From NCBI GenBank assembly GCA_035653615.1, contig DASRBN010000019.1, positions 235,723-299,722 of the forward strand: a stretch of 64,000 nucleotides of DNA. The letters are read 5' to 3'. The position numbers and the translations under genes were made by a program. The notes under the pieces were generated by a model. The model made no database searches and was not told the origin of the DNA. It saw nothing but the letters and a program-made list of their open reading frames with translations. The first letter of the stretch is position 1. The number at the start of each line of letters is the position of its first letter. Source of the DNA: Ktedonobacteraceae bacterium. Its GTDB lineage: Bacteria; Chloroflexota; Ktedonobacteria; Ktedonobacterales; Ktedonobacteraceae. Positions 8,243 to 15,995 of this stretch are shown here, piece by piece.

Positions 8243-8755
8243 TTATGCCCCACCCGTCATCAACCCGGGGGATTCCTTCCGGCCAGACCCACGTTCAATA
8301 TCATAGAACGCGAACCAGTATTTGTCAATCCATTCATCACATTGATGGGCCAATTCTCCTAAGCCGCGCTTTTCAAGTTCGCGATTCACAATGTTATTGG
8401 CATGCGGGTGCTTATGGATACGCGGCAAAGGCGAGCCAAACCCGTGCGCATAATGCGTCAGTTCGTGCGCGATGGTTGTAATCAGCACATATTCTGGTAC
8501 CTGCCGGTTGCGCAGCAAAGCATTGATGCCAATAAATGATATCGTGTTATCGAGGGAAAGCCGGATCAGGCCGAGCCGCCGTTTCCAGGGATGGCAATAG
8601 GCGATCTTCACAATATTCGCTCGCGGTACATCAAAGAAATAGTGATACCAGATTTGCTCGAGATACAAATCGAGATTTCTTTCGCATTCTGGCAGGCGTT
8701 CCGGCTCAGGGATTGTAGGGACAGCACCTTGTGCCTGTCCTGATTCTACTAGCAT
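8243..8755 (-). CDS. Putative zinc metallopeptidase with HExxH motif (SprT-like)
   Basis: About 171 residues from the ATG at 8755. The motif TTIAHELTHYAHGFGSPLPR contains HExxH and a following His-rich stretch (HKHPHANN) that could give the third zinc ligand; a conserved C-terminal QCDEWIDKYWFAFYDIE follows. The pattern resembles SprT-like/minigluzincin domains, but the match is loose. The frame stays open upstream to 9010; that extension is made of family C repeats and noncoding-looking sequence, so I choose the ATG at 8755. Even here the first dozen residues (MLVESGQAQGAVPT) are encoded by a family C repeat. Confidence 0.6.
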   Translation of the reverse strand: MLVESGQAQGAVPTIPEPERLPECERNLDLYLEQIWYHYFFDVPRANIVKIAYCHPWKRRLGLIRLSLDNTISFIGINALLRNRQVPEYVLITTIAHELTHYAHGFGSPLPRIHKHPHANNIVNRELEKRGLGELAHQCDEWIDKYWFAFYDIERGSGRKESPGLMTGGA

Positions 8756-8808
8756 GGATTTCTGGACTCCTGGCAAAAAAATGTAGGGACAGTGCTTTGT
8801 GCCTGTCC
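8714..8808. repeat. Two copies of family C repeat (TGTAGGGACAG...CTGTCC)
   Basis: Copies at 8714-8740 and 8782-8808 share TGTAGGGACAG(C/T)(A/G)C..TTGTGCCTGTCC and are short imperfect palindromes. Related copies occur at 32541-32570 inside a methylase gene and at 42613-42639 as a perfect 13-bp-arm palindrome; a variant lies at about 33475-33510. Confidence 0.8.
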
Positions 8809-8944
8809 TCGTCACCTGTGCAGGTTTTAAGGAAAGAACGCCCGTCCCTACAGGGTAAACCCTTGTAGTTGCTCCGGTTCCTGACTGGCAGTCGTCAAGT
8901 TCCTTGTGAGTCCAGTATACAGAGGGGCATAAAATAAGGGGTAG

Positions 8945-8985
8945 GGGCCGGTTCACCGTACACATCGCCGATTGATCGGCCCCAT
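8945..8985. repeat. Family B repeat (GGGGCCG...CGATTGATCGGCCCC)
   Basis: A GC-rich element whose end reads CGCCGATTGATCGGCCCC. The same words recur at 9609-9653, 15923-15967, 37813-37882 and around 52660-52680. Confidence 0.7.
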
Positions 8986-9049
8986 GCCTATTACCAGTGT
9001 ATTTCGTCAAACTGCATCATCGCGCCCTGGGGTGAGGACGCCCCTCATG

Positions 9050-10717
9050 TTAGATCTCCCCATACACGATCCTGCCCCCCAGAATCGTCGCCTGCACTCC
9101 ATTCTCGGCCATTTTCTGCTGTGGCACGCTCAAAATATCCTCGTGCAAAACGACTGCATCGCCCAGTTTGCCAGGGGTTAGCGACCCCTTGTGATCCTCC
9201 TGCCCGGCAGCATAGGCCGCGCCCATCGTGTAATCCCAGAGCGCCTGTGCCACCGGCAAGGCCTGATCGGGCAGCCAGGGCGGACGCTGTGGCGTAGCGG
9301 TGTCGTTGCGCATGGTGGCGGCATAGAGGATGCGAATTGGATCAAATGTCTCGACAGGTGCGTCGGAGCCGAGCGCGAGCGGGATGCCCATCTGCTGCAT
9401 GGTGTGGTAGGCGTAGGCGTGGCGAGAGCGCCTGCCCCAGTAGCGTTCGGCGATATCGCGGTCCGCGACGGCATGGAATGGCTGCACTGAGGCCACTACG
9501 CCGAGCCGCTTCATACGCTCAAGGTCCTCGGACGTAATTAATTGCACGTGTTCCAACCGGTAGCGCAAGCGCCTCGTCCTACCCCCGGACGACGAACCAA
9601 TCCCCGGTCCCTGTAGGGGCCGATTGATCGCGCCCAGCGCCGATTGATCGGCCAACAATCGTTGCGCGTATTCGATGGAATTCAGCGCCACATGGGCCGC
9701 GCGATCACCGATGGCGTGAATGGCAATGCTAATGCCCATTTCGGCGGCGGCGCTGACCGTCTCTTTCATCTCTGCTTCCGGCAATGTCAGGATACCTTTG
9801 TTGTTGGGATTGCCCTCGAAGCCTTCGAGCATGGCCGCGGTCTGCGAGCCAAGCGTGCCATCGGCAAAGATTTTGATACCGGCAAAGCGCAGCAAATCAT
9901 CGCCAAAGCCTGCCCGTAATCCTATTTCGCGCAGCTCCGGCAGCATGTGACGGGGCAAGAACATGTCCACGCGCACGCCCAGTTGTCCCTCGTCGCGCAG
10001 TTGCTGGAACAGGGTGAAGGATTCTCTAGCCTCGATATCGTGAATGCTGGTTATGCCGGAACGCTGCAAGTCTTTGATGATATTTTGCGTCAGGTGTCGA
10101 GTCAGAATGGGATCGCGTTTGTCGATAACGCGGTAGACGAGCGAGGTTGCCTCTTCTTCCTCTAGAACGCCGGTGGGTTCGCCATTGCTATCGCGCAGGA
10201 TTGCTCCATTGGCCGGATCGGGTGTTGCCCTGGTGATGCCGGCTCGCTGCAAGGCCAGGGAGTTGACCCATAGCAGATGCCCATCTTTGCTCCATAGGGC
10301 GATGGGATGGGCAGGCGCGACGGCATCGAGCGAGGCGCGGCTGGGAAACTGCTGGCCGGGCCAGAGATTTTTATCCCAGCGCCCGCCCTGTATCCACTGG
10401 CCGGGTGGAGTTTGCTCTGCGCGCTGTTGCACCAGTCTTGCCACCTCTGCCTCGCTGCTCGTTCCACTGGCGTCGATGTAGTGCCTGCGATAGGCTGCCT
10501 CGATGAGGTGAATGTGGGCGTCGGTAAAGCCGGGCAGGACTATTTTGCCGCGCAGGTCTATCATTTCGCTGTCTCTGACCGCCATGCGGCGTATTTCGTC
10601 GTTGTCGCCAACGGCCAGGATGCGCCCGCTGGCGCTATCGATAGCCATGGCCTGCGCCCCCGGCTGCGCCGCATCCATCGTATAGATCGTACCGTTCAAA
10701 TAAAGTATCGTCGTCAT
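9050..10717 (-). CDS. Amidohydrolase of the YtcJ/Amidohydro_3 type
   Basis: 555 residues, usual for metal-dependent YtcJ-like amidohydrolases. Seen: the N-terminal beta domain start ILYLNGTIYTMD, the metal-site strand VLPGFTDAHIHL near residue 60-70 (HxH), ALWSKDGHLLWVNSLAL near 145, SIAIHAIGDRAAHVALNSIEYAQRL near 330-350, RLEHVQLI near 385 and a GSDAPVETFDP site near 455 with the metal-binding Asp. The substrate is unknown. About 20 residues near 355-375, just before RYRLEHVQLI, are encoded by a family B repeat and break the usual spacing between two catalytic histidine strands. It follows the EamA gene by 19 bases. Confidence 0.92.
   Translation of the reverse strand: MTTILYLNGTIYTMDAAQPGAQAMAIDSASGRILAVGDNDEIRRMAVRDSEMIDLRGKIVLPGFTDAHIHLIEAAYRRHYIDASGTSSEAEVARLVQQRAEQTPPGQWIQGGRWDKNLWPGQQFPSRASLDAVAPAHPIALWSKDGHLLWVNSLALQRAGITRATPDPANGAILRDSNGEPTGVLEEEEATSLVYRVIDKRDPILTRHLTQNIIKDLQRSGITSIHDIEARESFTLFQQLRDEGQLGVRVDMFLPRHMLPELREIGLRAGFGDDLLRFAGIKIFADGTLGSQTAAMLEGFEGNPNNKGILTLPEAEMKETVSAAAEMGISIAIHAIGDRAAHVALNSIEYAQRLLADQSALGAINRPLQGPGIGSSSGGRTRRLRYRLEHVQLITSEDLERMKRLGVVASVQPFHAVADRDIAERYWGRRSRHAYAYHTMQQMGIPLALGSDAPVETFDPIRILYAATMRNDTATPQRPPWLPDQALPVAQALWDYTMGAAYAAGQEDHKGSLTPGKLGDAVVLHEDILSVPQQKMAENGVQATILGGRIVYGEI
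9609..9653. repeat. Family B repeat inside the amidohydrolase gene
   Basis: GCCGATTGATCG occurs at 9619-9630 and again at 9639-9650, followed by GCC, preceded by CTGTAGGGG. It is read in frame as about ALGAINRPLQGPG in the host protein. Confidence 0.8.
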
Positions 10718-10736
10718 TCTAATATCCCCAGTTGCA

Positions 10737-11657
10737 CTATCTCGAAATCAAATAGACGCTGGCGATGATCAATATTCCACCCGCGATTGTTGTGGGAAGC
10801 AGCTGATCGTGCAGCAGAAGAATTGCCAGGACGGTACCGAGCAGCGGCTGGATAAACAGCGTCGACGCGGCGGCGGAGCCATCGACGGTTGCCAGCCCCT
10901 TAAACCAGGCTAAATAGGCAATCACCGTGGACATCAGCGCCAGCCAGCCTATTCCCAGCCAGGCCGCGAGGCCTAACGGGTGCCAGCCGTTGAGCAGGAT
11001 ATCGCTGCCGGCAATCGGAATCCAGAAAATAGTGCTGCCCACGATGGTCGCGGCGGTGATCAATAAGGGTGAGTGCTTCACCAGCAGCGCCTTCCCACGT
11101 ACAGTATAAAATGCCTCGAAGATCAATGCCAGCACAACCATCAAGTCACCCACCATGCGCAAAATACCCCCACCCGAGGGAATGTTCGGTAACGGGCTGC
11201 GCTCGACGATCAGGTAGACGCCGGCAAAGCCAAGTAGCAGCGCGATAACCGCGAGCGGCTTGAAGCGCTCGCGTAGCAATAGCCACGAGAAGATCGCCGT
11301 ATACAACGATTCGCTGGTAATGAGCAGCGCGACATCTGAAGCTGTGGATAATGATAATCCGCCATACTCAAAAGTTTTATTGATGACCAATCCGATGAAA
11401 GCAAGTAGCGCCAGTTGCGGCAAATCTCTGCGGGTTAGCCGCAAATCTTTGCGCATGGCGATGAGGAACGGCAGCAGGACAATAGCGGCGATTATCATCC
11501 TGAGCGCGTTCATGACCAGAACCGAGGCATCGCGCAGGGCATATTTAGCAGCAACATAGCTGCACGCCCAGAGAATGTTGGCCAGGATGAGCAGGAGCCA
11601 GGCAAGGGTGGCGCGAGGGCGTGATTTATTCTGCGTCTTCGTCCTCGCCCGCCTCAA
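10737..11657 (-). CDS. EamA-family (DMT) transporter
   Basis: 306 residues with about ten transmembrane helices in two EamA repeats (about 17-145 and 165-305). The first begins with ANILWACSYVAAKYAL and the second ends with LLPTTIAGGILIIASVYLI, both typical. Such proteins export metabolites or amino acids; the cargo is unknown. Its first 32 bases overlap the end of the Rpn-tail gene, and the amidohydrolase follows 19 bases downstream, so the set is probably cotranscribed. Confidence 0.9.
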   Translation of the reverse strand: MRRARTKTQNKSRPRATLAWLLLILANILWACSYVAAKYALRDASVLVMNALRMIIAAIVLLPFLIAMRKDLRLTRRDLPQLALLAFIGLVINKTFEYGGLSLSTASDVALLITSESLYTAIFSWLLLRERFKPLAVIALLLGFAGVYLIVERSPLPNIPSGGGILRMVGDLMVVLALIFEAFYTVRGKALLVKHSPLLITAATIVGSTIFWIPIAGSDILLNGWHPLGLAAWLGIGWLALMSTVIAYLAWFKGLATVDGSAAASTLFIQPLLGTVLAILLLHDQLLPTTIAGGILIIASVYLISR

Positions 11658-12201
11658 GAAGGTAGAGTTTTGCCTCCTCTGCTGTTTGTGCCGCAGTAAG
11701 TTTTACGATCAGGTGTCGCAAGAGTATAGGTTTATCAATGGCTTCGGCCTGCTTGCGGGCCAGACGAAGCAATTTTGGAAAGCGTTCCTGAACTATGTCC
11801 AGCAGTGTCTCGCGAATGCCCTGCAGCTGGCCCTGTTGTAAACCCTGCTGTAGGCCTTGTTGCAAGCCTTGTTGCAAGCCCTCCTCGCGAGCTTCCTTTG
11901 TCATTTCTTGATAGATAGGTGTTTCACGTAATACGTTATGCATTCTAAACCTCTCTCTCAGCCATTGCTGGTCTGCTATATTTCCCTTGCCGAACGCTAA
12001 CGATACTAATGTAAACGCGGCAGGCAATGTTTCTTCCCTACCTGCCTCCTTAAGATTATTGAAAATCTCATCTGCCACTTCACGAGTCGCGCCGCCCATT
12101 GTCAGGATCATAAATGGCTGGATGCCTGGCAATCCTAGCTGCCTGAAATCATCCGGTGTCATCTTAGCTAATTCTATCACAATGAAATGAAATTCAAGCA
12201 T
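11626..12201 (-). CDS. Truncated Rpn/PD-(D/E)XK transposase-like protein (C-terminal part only)
   Basis: 191 residues corresponding to the tail of Rpn-type recombination-promoting nucleases: the IELAKM-x-PDDF..LGLPGIQPFMILT segment, then a helical region with a four-fold GLQQ tandem near residue 110-130, and a C-terminal helical domain. The N-terminal PD-(D/E)XK nuclease core is absent, because the frame opens only two codons before the ATG, at the stop of the upstream methyltransferase gene. It is likely a degenerate or defective element remnant still in an intact frame. The GLQQ repeat is a slippage-prone 12-bp tandem. Confidence 0.75.
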   Translation of the reverse strand: MLEFHFIVIELAKMTPDDFRQLGLPGIQPFMILTMGGATREVADEIFNNLKEAGREETLPAAFTLVSLAFGKGNIADQQWLRERFRMHNVLRETPIYQEMTKEAREEGLQQGLQQGLQQGLQQGQLQGIRETLLDIVQERFPKLLRLARKQAEAIDKPILLRHLIVKLTAAQTAEEAKLYLLEAGEDEDAE

Positions 12202-12207
12202 TGGCTT

Positions 12208-13230
12208 TCAAATCAGTCCGCGTAGCACTTTATATTTCGTATCTCCACCAACTTCCTCAACCATCTTGAAATTGGCCCGCATCACAGGCTCGTATTTCAG
12301 AAAGCGGTTCGCGACGAGGTAGAAACGCCCGCGAGGGCGCAGCACCTGCGCGGCTTCGCGAATGAAGCGTTGCGCCGTTTCGGTGGTCTGGACGCCGCCC
12401 AGGTGGAATGGCGGGTTCGTCGCAACCAGGTCGAAGCGTTGCGAGCGAACTGCCTGGATGCCGTCGCTGGGTAGAACCTGCACGTTGGTCAGACCGCTCT
12501 GCTCCACCCTGTGTCTCGCCACATCTACCGCGGCCAGGCTTGTGTCGACCATCGTCACCTGCCCCTTCCTGGCTAAATGCGCGATATGCATGCCGATGTA
12601 CCCGGCCCCGCAGCCGATATCCAGGGCCACATCGGTCGCATGCACCTCTAAGGCCTCTAACAATAGACGTGTCCCCTCATCTAAATCGCCGTCCGCGAAA
12701 GGAGTAAGCATTGGCTTCACCACCTGGACCTCGCCACGGACCAGAGTTTCATCTTTGCGCGAGCAGACCACGCGCCGCCCCTTGCTGATCATCACCGTCT
12801 CAACATTGCCAAAGGATTCCTGCATGCGTTTTGTCACTGAAAGGATGCCGCGGTCCTTAGCCCCTGTGACATACAGATGTCCCCCCGGCTTCAGCGCGTA
12901 CCTGGCTAGCTGCAAGCCATAGTGTATCCAGGCATTGCCCGGCTGGTAAAGGATGTTCATCACTGCTATATCGATGGTTGCCGGTGCTGCATGCACGGTG
13001 TATTCGTGAAAGGGGATGTGTTCGTATGCGCCAGGCGCATTACGCTCTCGGGACTGTTCAAAGCGCGACAGGGCAGCTAGATTATCTTCGGCAAGTATAA
13101 GTCTGCCTCTCGGAATTTGCTGGGCCGCCATTGTTACGAATTCATCTTCCGCCGAGTTCAGAATCAGTACGTGATCGTCAATAGCCAGCTGGACAGTTTC
13201 ACATAATAAACAGGAATGAAATGCCGCCAT
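12208..13230 (-). CDS. RsmC/RlmG-like class I SAM methyltransferase
   Basis: 340 residues, with two tandem Rossmann methyltransferase halves as in RsmC, which methylates G1207 of 16S rRNA. The C-terminal active half (about 160-340) has the SAM motif ALDIGCGAGYIGMHIA near residue 198, VDTSLAAVDVAR near 225 and the catalytic NPPFHLG near 270. The N-terminal half keeps only a degenerate fold, as usual. The residue and rRNA modified cannot be proven here. It is divergent from the transaldolase-like gene and heads the cluster running down to the amidohydrolase. Confidence 0.85.
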   Translation of the reverse strand: MAAFHSCLLCETVQLAIDDHVLILNSAEDEFVTMAAQQIPRGRLILAEDNLAALSRFEQSRERNAPGAYEHIPFHEYTVHAAPATIDIAVMNILYQPGNAWIHYGLQLARYALKPGGHLYVTGAKDRGILSVTKRMQESFGNVETVMISKGRRVVCSRKDETLVRGEVQVVKPMLTPFADGDLDEGTRLLLEALEVHATDVALDIGCGAGYIGMHIAHLARKGQVTMVDTSLAAVDVARHRVEQSGLTNVQVLPSDGIQAVRSQRFDLVATNPPFHLGGVQTTETAQRFIREAAQVLRPRGRFYLVANRFLKYEPVMRANFKMVEEVGGDTKYKVLRGLI

Positions 13231-13321
13231 ACTAATTGTTTGCCTCTACATACAGGTACAGAAGTTCTTTGATATGCACTCAGTATGCCTCATATATCCC
13301 GCTTCATCAAGAGGTAAAGCG

Positions 13322-13350
13322 TGTCAAGCCCTGAAACATTCTCGTATAAT
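13322..13350 (+). promoter_or_regulatory. Putative promoter for the transaldolase-like gene
   Basis: A perfect TATAAT at 13345-13350 with a weak -35 (TGTCAA) 17 bases upstream. It lies 45 bases before the ATG at 13396 and inside a longer open frame, which argues for the shorter start. Confidence 0.55.
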
Positions 13351-13395
13351 GGTTATACAACGATAGAACATCATAGGCTGGAATGGAGTACAGGC

Positions 13396-14061
13396 ATGGC
13401 TCTTTACGTCGATAGCGCGTTTCTCCAGGATATCACGAACGTGGTTCAGGCGGTACCCCTGGCGGGCGTAACCACCAACCCGACTATTTTGTTGCAGGCG
13501 CGCGAGCGCGGCCAGGAATTAAGTCCCCAGCGCGTCCTCAACGAATTGCTGCATCTAATGGATGGCGCGATCTTTATACAGCCGGGCGCGACTACAGACG
13601 AGGATATGTATCAGGAGGCCCTGACATATATCCAGGCTAACCCAGGTCGTGTCATTCCCAAGATTCCGATGACTTTTACTGGTATGCGCGTGGCGCAGCG
13701 TTTGAAGCGCCAGCAGCATCGTATAGCGTTTACGGCCGTCACATCGGTTGCGCAGGCGTATAGCGCGGCCATGGCCGGAGCCGATTACGTTATACCATAT
13801 TATGGGCGTATGGAACGTTCGGGCATTGACGCAAGCGAGCGCATCTCTGAAATAGCCGGTGTGCTGCACAACGCCGGTCTTCCCACGCGCATTCTGGTTG
13901 CCAGCATCAAATCGGGAGATGATGCCGCTCGCGCTCTACTTGCCGGGGCGGATGATTTAACCATCGCACCTCAAGTGCTGCTAAACATGATCACAGATCC
14001 CCTGACCGAAGAGGCCATCGAGCGATTTTCCCAGGATTGGCAAAAAATGAATAAACTGTAA
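13396..14061 (+). CDS. Transaldolase / fructose-6-phosphate aldolase family protein
   Basis: 222 residues from the ATG at 13396, matching the 220-residue FSA/TalC group. Seen: LYVDSAFLQDI at the start, VTTNPTI (substrate loop), VIPKIPMTFTG with the Schiff-base lysine, FTAVTSVAQAYSAAMAGADYVIPYYGR, and ILVASIKSGDDAARAL near 180. It should interconvert C3 units with sugar phosphates in the cytoplasm; whether it acts as transaldolase or as fructose-6-phosphate aldolase is not decidable. A GTG 75 bases upstream also opens the frame, but a TATAAT box lies inside that extension. Confidence 0.9.
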   Translation: MALYVDSAFLQDITNVVQAVPLAGVTTNPTILLQARERGQELSPQRVLNELLHLMDGAIFIQPGATTDEDMYQEALTYIQANPGRVIPKIPMTFTGMRVAQRLKRQQHRIAFTAVTSVAQAYSAAMAGADYVIPYYGRMERSGIDASERISEIAGVLHNAGLPTRILVASIKSGDDAARALLAGADDLTIAPQVLLNMITDPLTEEAIERFSQDWQKMNKL

Positions 14062-14139
14062 TGTTTTTAAATTGATCAGTTGATCGAAATATGAAAAATT
14101 TGTCATACTTCACTTATCCCTTTTCATAGGTTCGTCAGG

Positions 14140-14390
14140 TTGACATGGTATAGTATGTCCTGTAACAAGCGAATGGGGATTTTCAAGTGACAACAGACAA
14201 AAGGCGGGGAGAAGCTCAGGATAGTATGCCAGGGGAAGATAGTTTAGGGAGGGGATTTTTAGGCATCCTGGGAGTAGTGGTAAAGTGGTAGGGGGAAAAG
14301 CCTAGAGGAATTGTTGTCAGATGTAGCGGTATTTGTGGTGGCCAGGTGGTAGGGTGGAAGCCTGAAGGGTGAGTTCCTTCAGGCTTTTTC
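14140..14390 (+). ncRNA. Candidate small RNA ending at a strong terminator
   Basis: A TTGACA at 14140-14145 with a weak -10 (TAACAA, spacing 17) is followed by about 200 purine-rich bases with no credible reading frame, then an intrinsic terminator at 14358-14390. The region fits no RNA family I can recognise (not RNase P, SRP or tmRNA). It could also be just the leader of the gene at 14442 or the tail of the aldolase transcript. Confidence 0.3.
14358..14390 (+). terminator. Rho-independent terminator
   Basis: Eleven-base arms AAGCCTGAAGG (14358-14368) and CCTTCAGGCTT (14376-14386) with a seven-base loop, running into a T-rich tail. Confidence 0.85.
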
Positions 14391-14441
14391 TTGTTGTATA
14401 CTTCTTTTAGATAGAAGAATATGTAGGAAGGAGTAATCGCC

Positions 14442-14645
14442 ATGGTCTATCGCAGCAACAACTTGTATGCGGCTCTCGGTGTTCTATTCTTCCTCATTGG
14501 CGCTTTCATTATCCTGGGTAGCTTCGCGCTTGCGGCAGGGGTGGATTTTCAGACCGCGTACATAGTGATCGGCATGTTTGTCTTCGTTATATCCTTTTCG
14601 TACTTTAGCCTGAGCCGGCGCGAGAATAAAGGCGCGACCGACTGA
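14442..14645 (+). CDS. Small two-helix membrane protein
   Basis: 67 residues with two hydrophobic segments (about 8-30 and 38-57) and a charged C-terminus. No family recognised. AAGGAG lies about ten bases before the ATG. The preceding terminator at 14358-14390 separates it from the aldolase. Confidence 0.7.
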   Translation: MVYRSNNLYAALGVLFFLIGAFIILGSFALAAGVDFQTAYIVIGMFVFVISFSYFSLSRRENKGATD

Positions 14646-14659
14646 AACAGAACATGACG

Positions 14660-15397
14660 TCACAAATGTACATGGTCAGAGGGTTGCGCCGGGCGGAATT
14701 CGGTACCCGTATTGATATACACCAGAACCTGGTCCTGGATATGCACAATCATGTCCGGCTTGCCATCGCCATTCACATCGCGGAATTCACCCGTAATGGG
14801 GGTTAAATCCTGCCCATCGCCAAACAAGGTGGGGCCGATATAGATATGCGCGTGCGTGGCGTCCCCGCCGGGAAATTCGATGATTTCAACATGGCGGTTC
14901 AGGTTAAGAAAGATAAAGTGCGATGGGTTCGCGGAACCATCGTTGTGCCCTACGGCCGCGTCAACCTGGAAAGTGCGAGGCCGACCATAGGTTACATCAT
15001 CCTGATGAATTTGCCACCATGTACCGAACGAGCTTAAGAGATACGCCAGCAGGGCCATAAGCAGCATTCCGATGATAAGAGCTACCAGGGGGAAACGACG
15101 AATTACGCTTCGATACCTCCAGCTTGCCCTTGGAGGAGGAACGGAGGTCCGGGGGGCAGTTGTCTTGGGGCCAATCGCCTGCGAAATCATGCCCGTGCTG
15201 GTGGTCGCGTTCGCGCTGGAGCGCCGCTTCTGGATGAACGGAGCCTTTTGAATATCTGTATCTTCTAGCGTGTCATGCTCTACAGGTTGTATGTACCTGC
15301 GGGCGCTGCTAGGAGGCCGTGTTTGATAGATAGAGTCATCTTCTTCTTCGTCAAAATCTACCGGTGCGAGCTGTTTTTTAGCCTGTGTTGCCCCCAT
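14660..15397 (-). CDS. Single-pass membrane protein with FG-GAP/VCBS-like C-terminus
   Basis: 245 residues. A disordered, charged N-terminal cytoplasmic part (1-100), one membrane helix (about 106-128) and an extracytoplasmic domain ending in FRDVNGDGKPDMIVHIQDQVLVYINTG, a VCBS/FG-GAP-type calcium-binding blade (DxNGDGxxD). AAGGAGG precedes the ATG with good spacing. Function unknown; one blade alone cannot form a propeller, so oligomerisation or a partner is expected. Confidence 0.75.
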   Translation of the reverse strand: MGATQAKKQLAPVDFDEEEDDSIYQTRPPSSARRYIQPVEHDTLEDTDIQKAPFIQKRRSSANATTSTGMISQAIGPKTTAPRTSVPPPRASWRYRSVIRRFPLVALIIGMLLMALLAYLLSSFGTWWQIHQDDVTYGRPRTFQVDAAVGHNDGSANPSHFIFLNLNRHVEIIEFPGGDATHAHIYIGPTLFGDGQDLTPITGEFRDVNGDGKPDMIVHIQDQVLVYINTGTEFRPAQPSDHVHL

Positions 15398-15610
15398 AGG
15401 AATACCTCCTTTTTAAGAAACTCTGTTCCACATGCGTAATAGTAGCAGAACAAATATTCTATGTCAAGGGGTTTTTGGAACAAAATTTCAAGTCGCAGAA
15501 AAACTGGTCGAAAGGTAATCTAGATCGATTTTGAGGCAAGCCTGGAGCGGCACTTTGTTCTTTTGCCCGGTTAGACCAGGCTAATCAGTACCTTTACCTG
15601 AGTTTCTTAG

Positions 15611-15724
15611 AAAAAACGGGTCTATGGAGATAAGGCCGGCAAGGCTTTTGTGCATGTGAAAGGCTCAGAGGAGATGACGATGGCAAACGACTCCGTGCAG
15701 TCTCGCGTCAAGAAACTGCTATAG
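15611..15724 (+). pseudogene. Possible C-terminal gene remnant
   Basis: A short open frame with protein-like composition (segment KAFVHVKGSEEM followed by SVQSRVKKLL and a TAG at 15722-15724). It has no start of its own that makes a recognisable protein; AGAGGAG precedes two nested ATGs near 15674. It could be a remnant of a displaced gene or a 16-residue peptide. I do not recognise it. Confidence 0.3.
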
Positions 15725-15772
15725 ACTGAGCCGGTTCAACGTGTCACAGGTACTTATCTCCAATAACCCGAA

Positions 15773-15828
15773 GTGTAGTAAGTTGATTGACTAACTCAAC
15801 TTACTACACAAGTATACCTTTTGGTATA
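15773..15828. repeat. Two adjacent inverted repeats
   Basis: Perfect 14-bp arms GTGTAGTAAGTTGA (15773-15786) and TCAACTTACTACAC (15796-15809), immediately followed by TATACC-TTTT-GGTATA (15813-15828). The second looks like a repressor operator overlapping a -10-like sequence, but no gene obviously starts beside it. The rest of the 15398-15995 gap holds the remnant above and a family B repeat. Confidence 0.7.
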
Positions 15829-15922
15829 GTTGTTTGTCAAGAAAAAAGTACTACCTGGTTCTCCGTCCATAGGGGATGTAGGGGCCAGGAAATGCAGTTT
15901 GATGAAACATCGTAGGAATTGA

Positions 15923-15967
15923 TGCGGGGCCGATCAATCGCCGATGGGCGCGATGAATCGGCCCCTA
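15923..15967. repeat. Family B dispersed repeat
   Basis: Reads GGGGCCGATCAATCG..CGATGAATCGGCCCC, an imperfect palindrome just past the 3' end of the SbcD-like gene. Copies or parts are seen at 8945, 9609, 37813 and 52660. Confidence 0.8.
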
Positions 15968-15995
15968 GATGCCTATGCATTTGCACCAGACATAT

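Noticed and set aside
8011..8253. Reverse frame of 80 codons upstream of rho
   Set aside because: It contains the strong rho promoter and has no ribosome-binding site.
14216..14443. Reverse frame of 75 codons opposite the small-RNA candidate
   Set aside because: Runs through the terminator hairpin and has a biased Pro/Thr composition from purine-rich complement.
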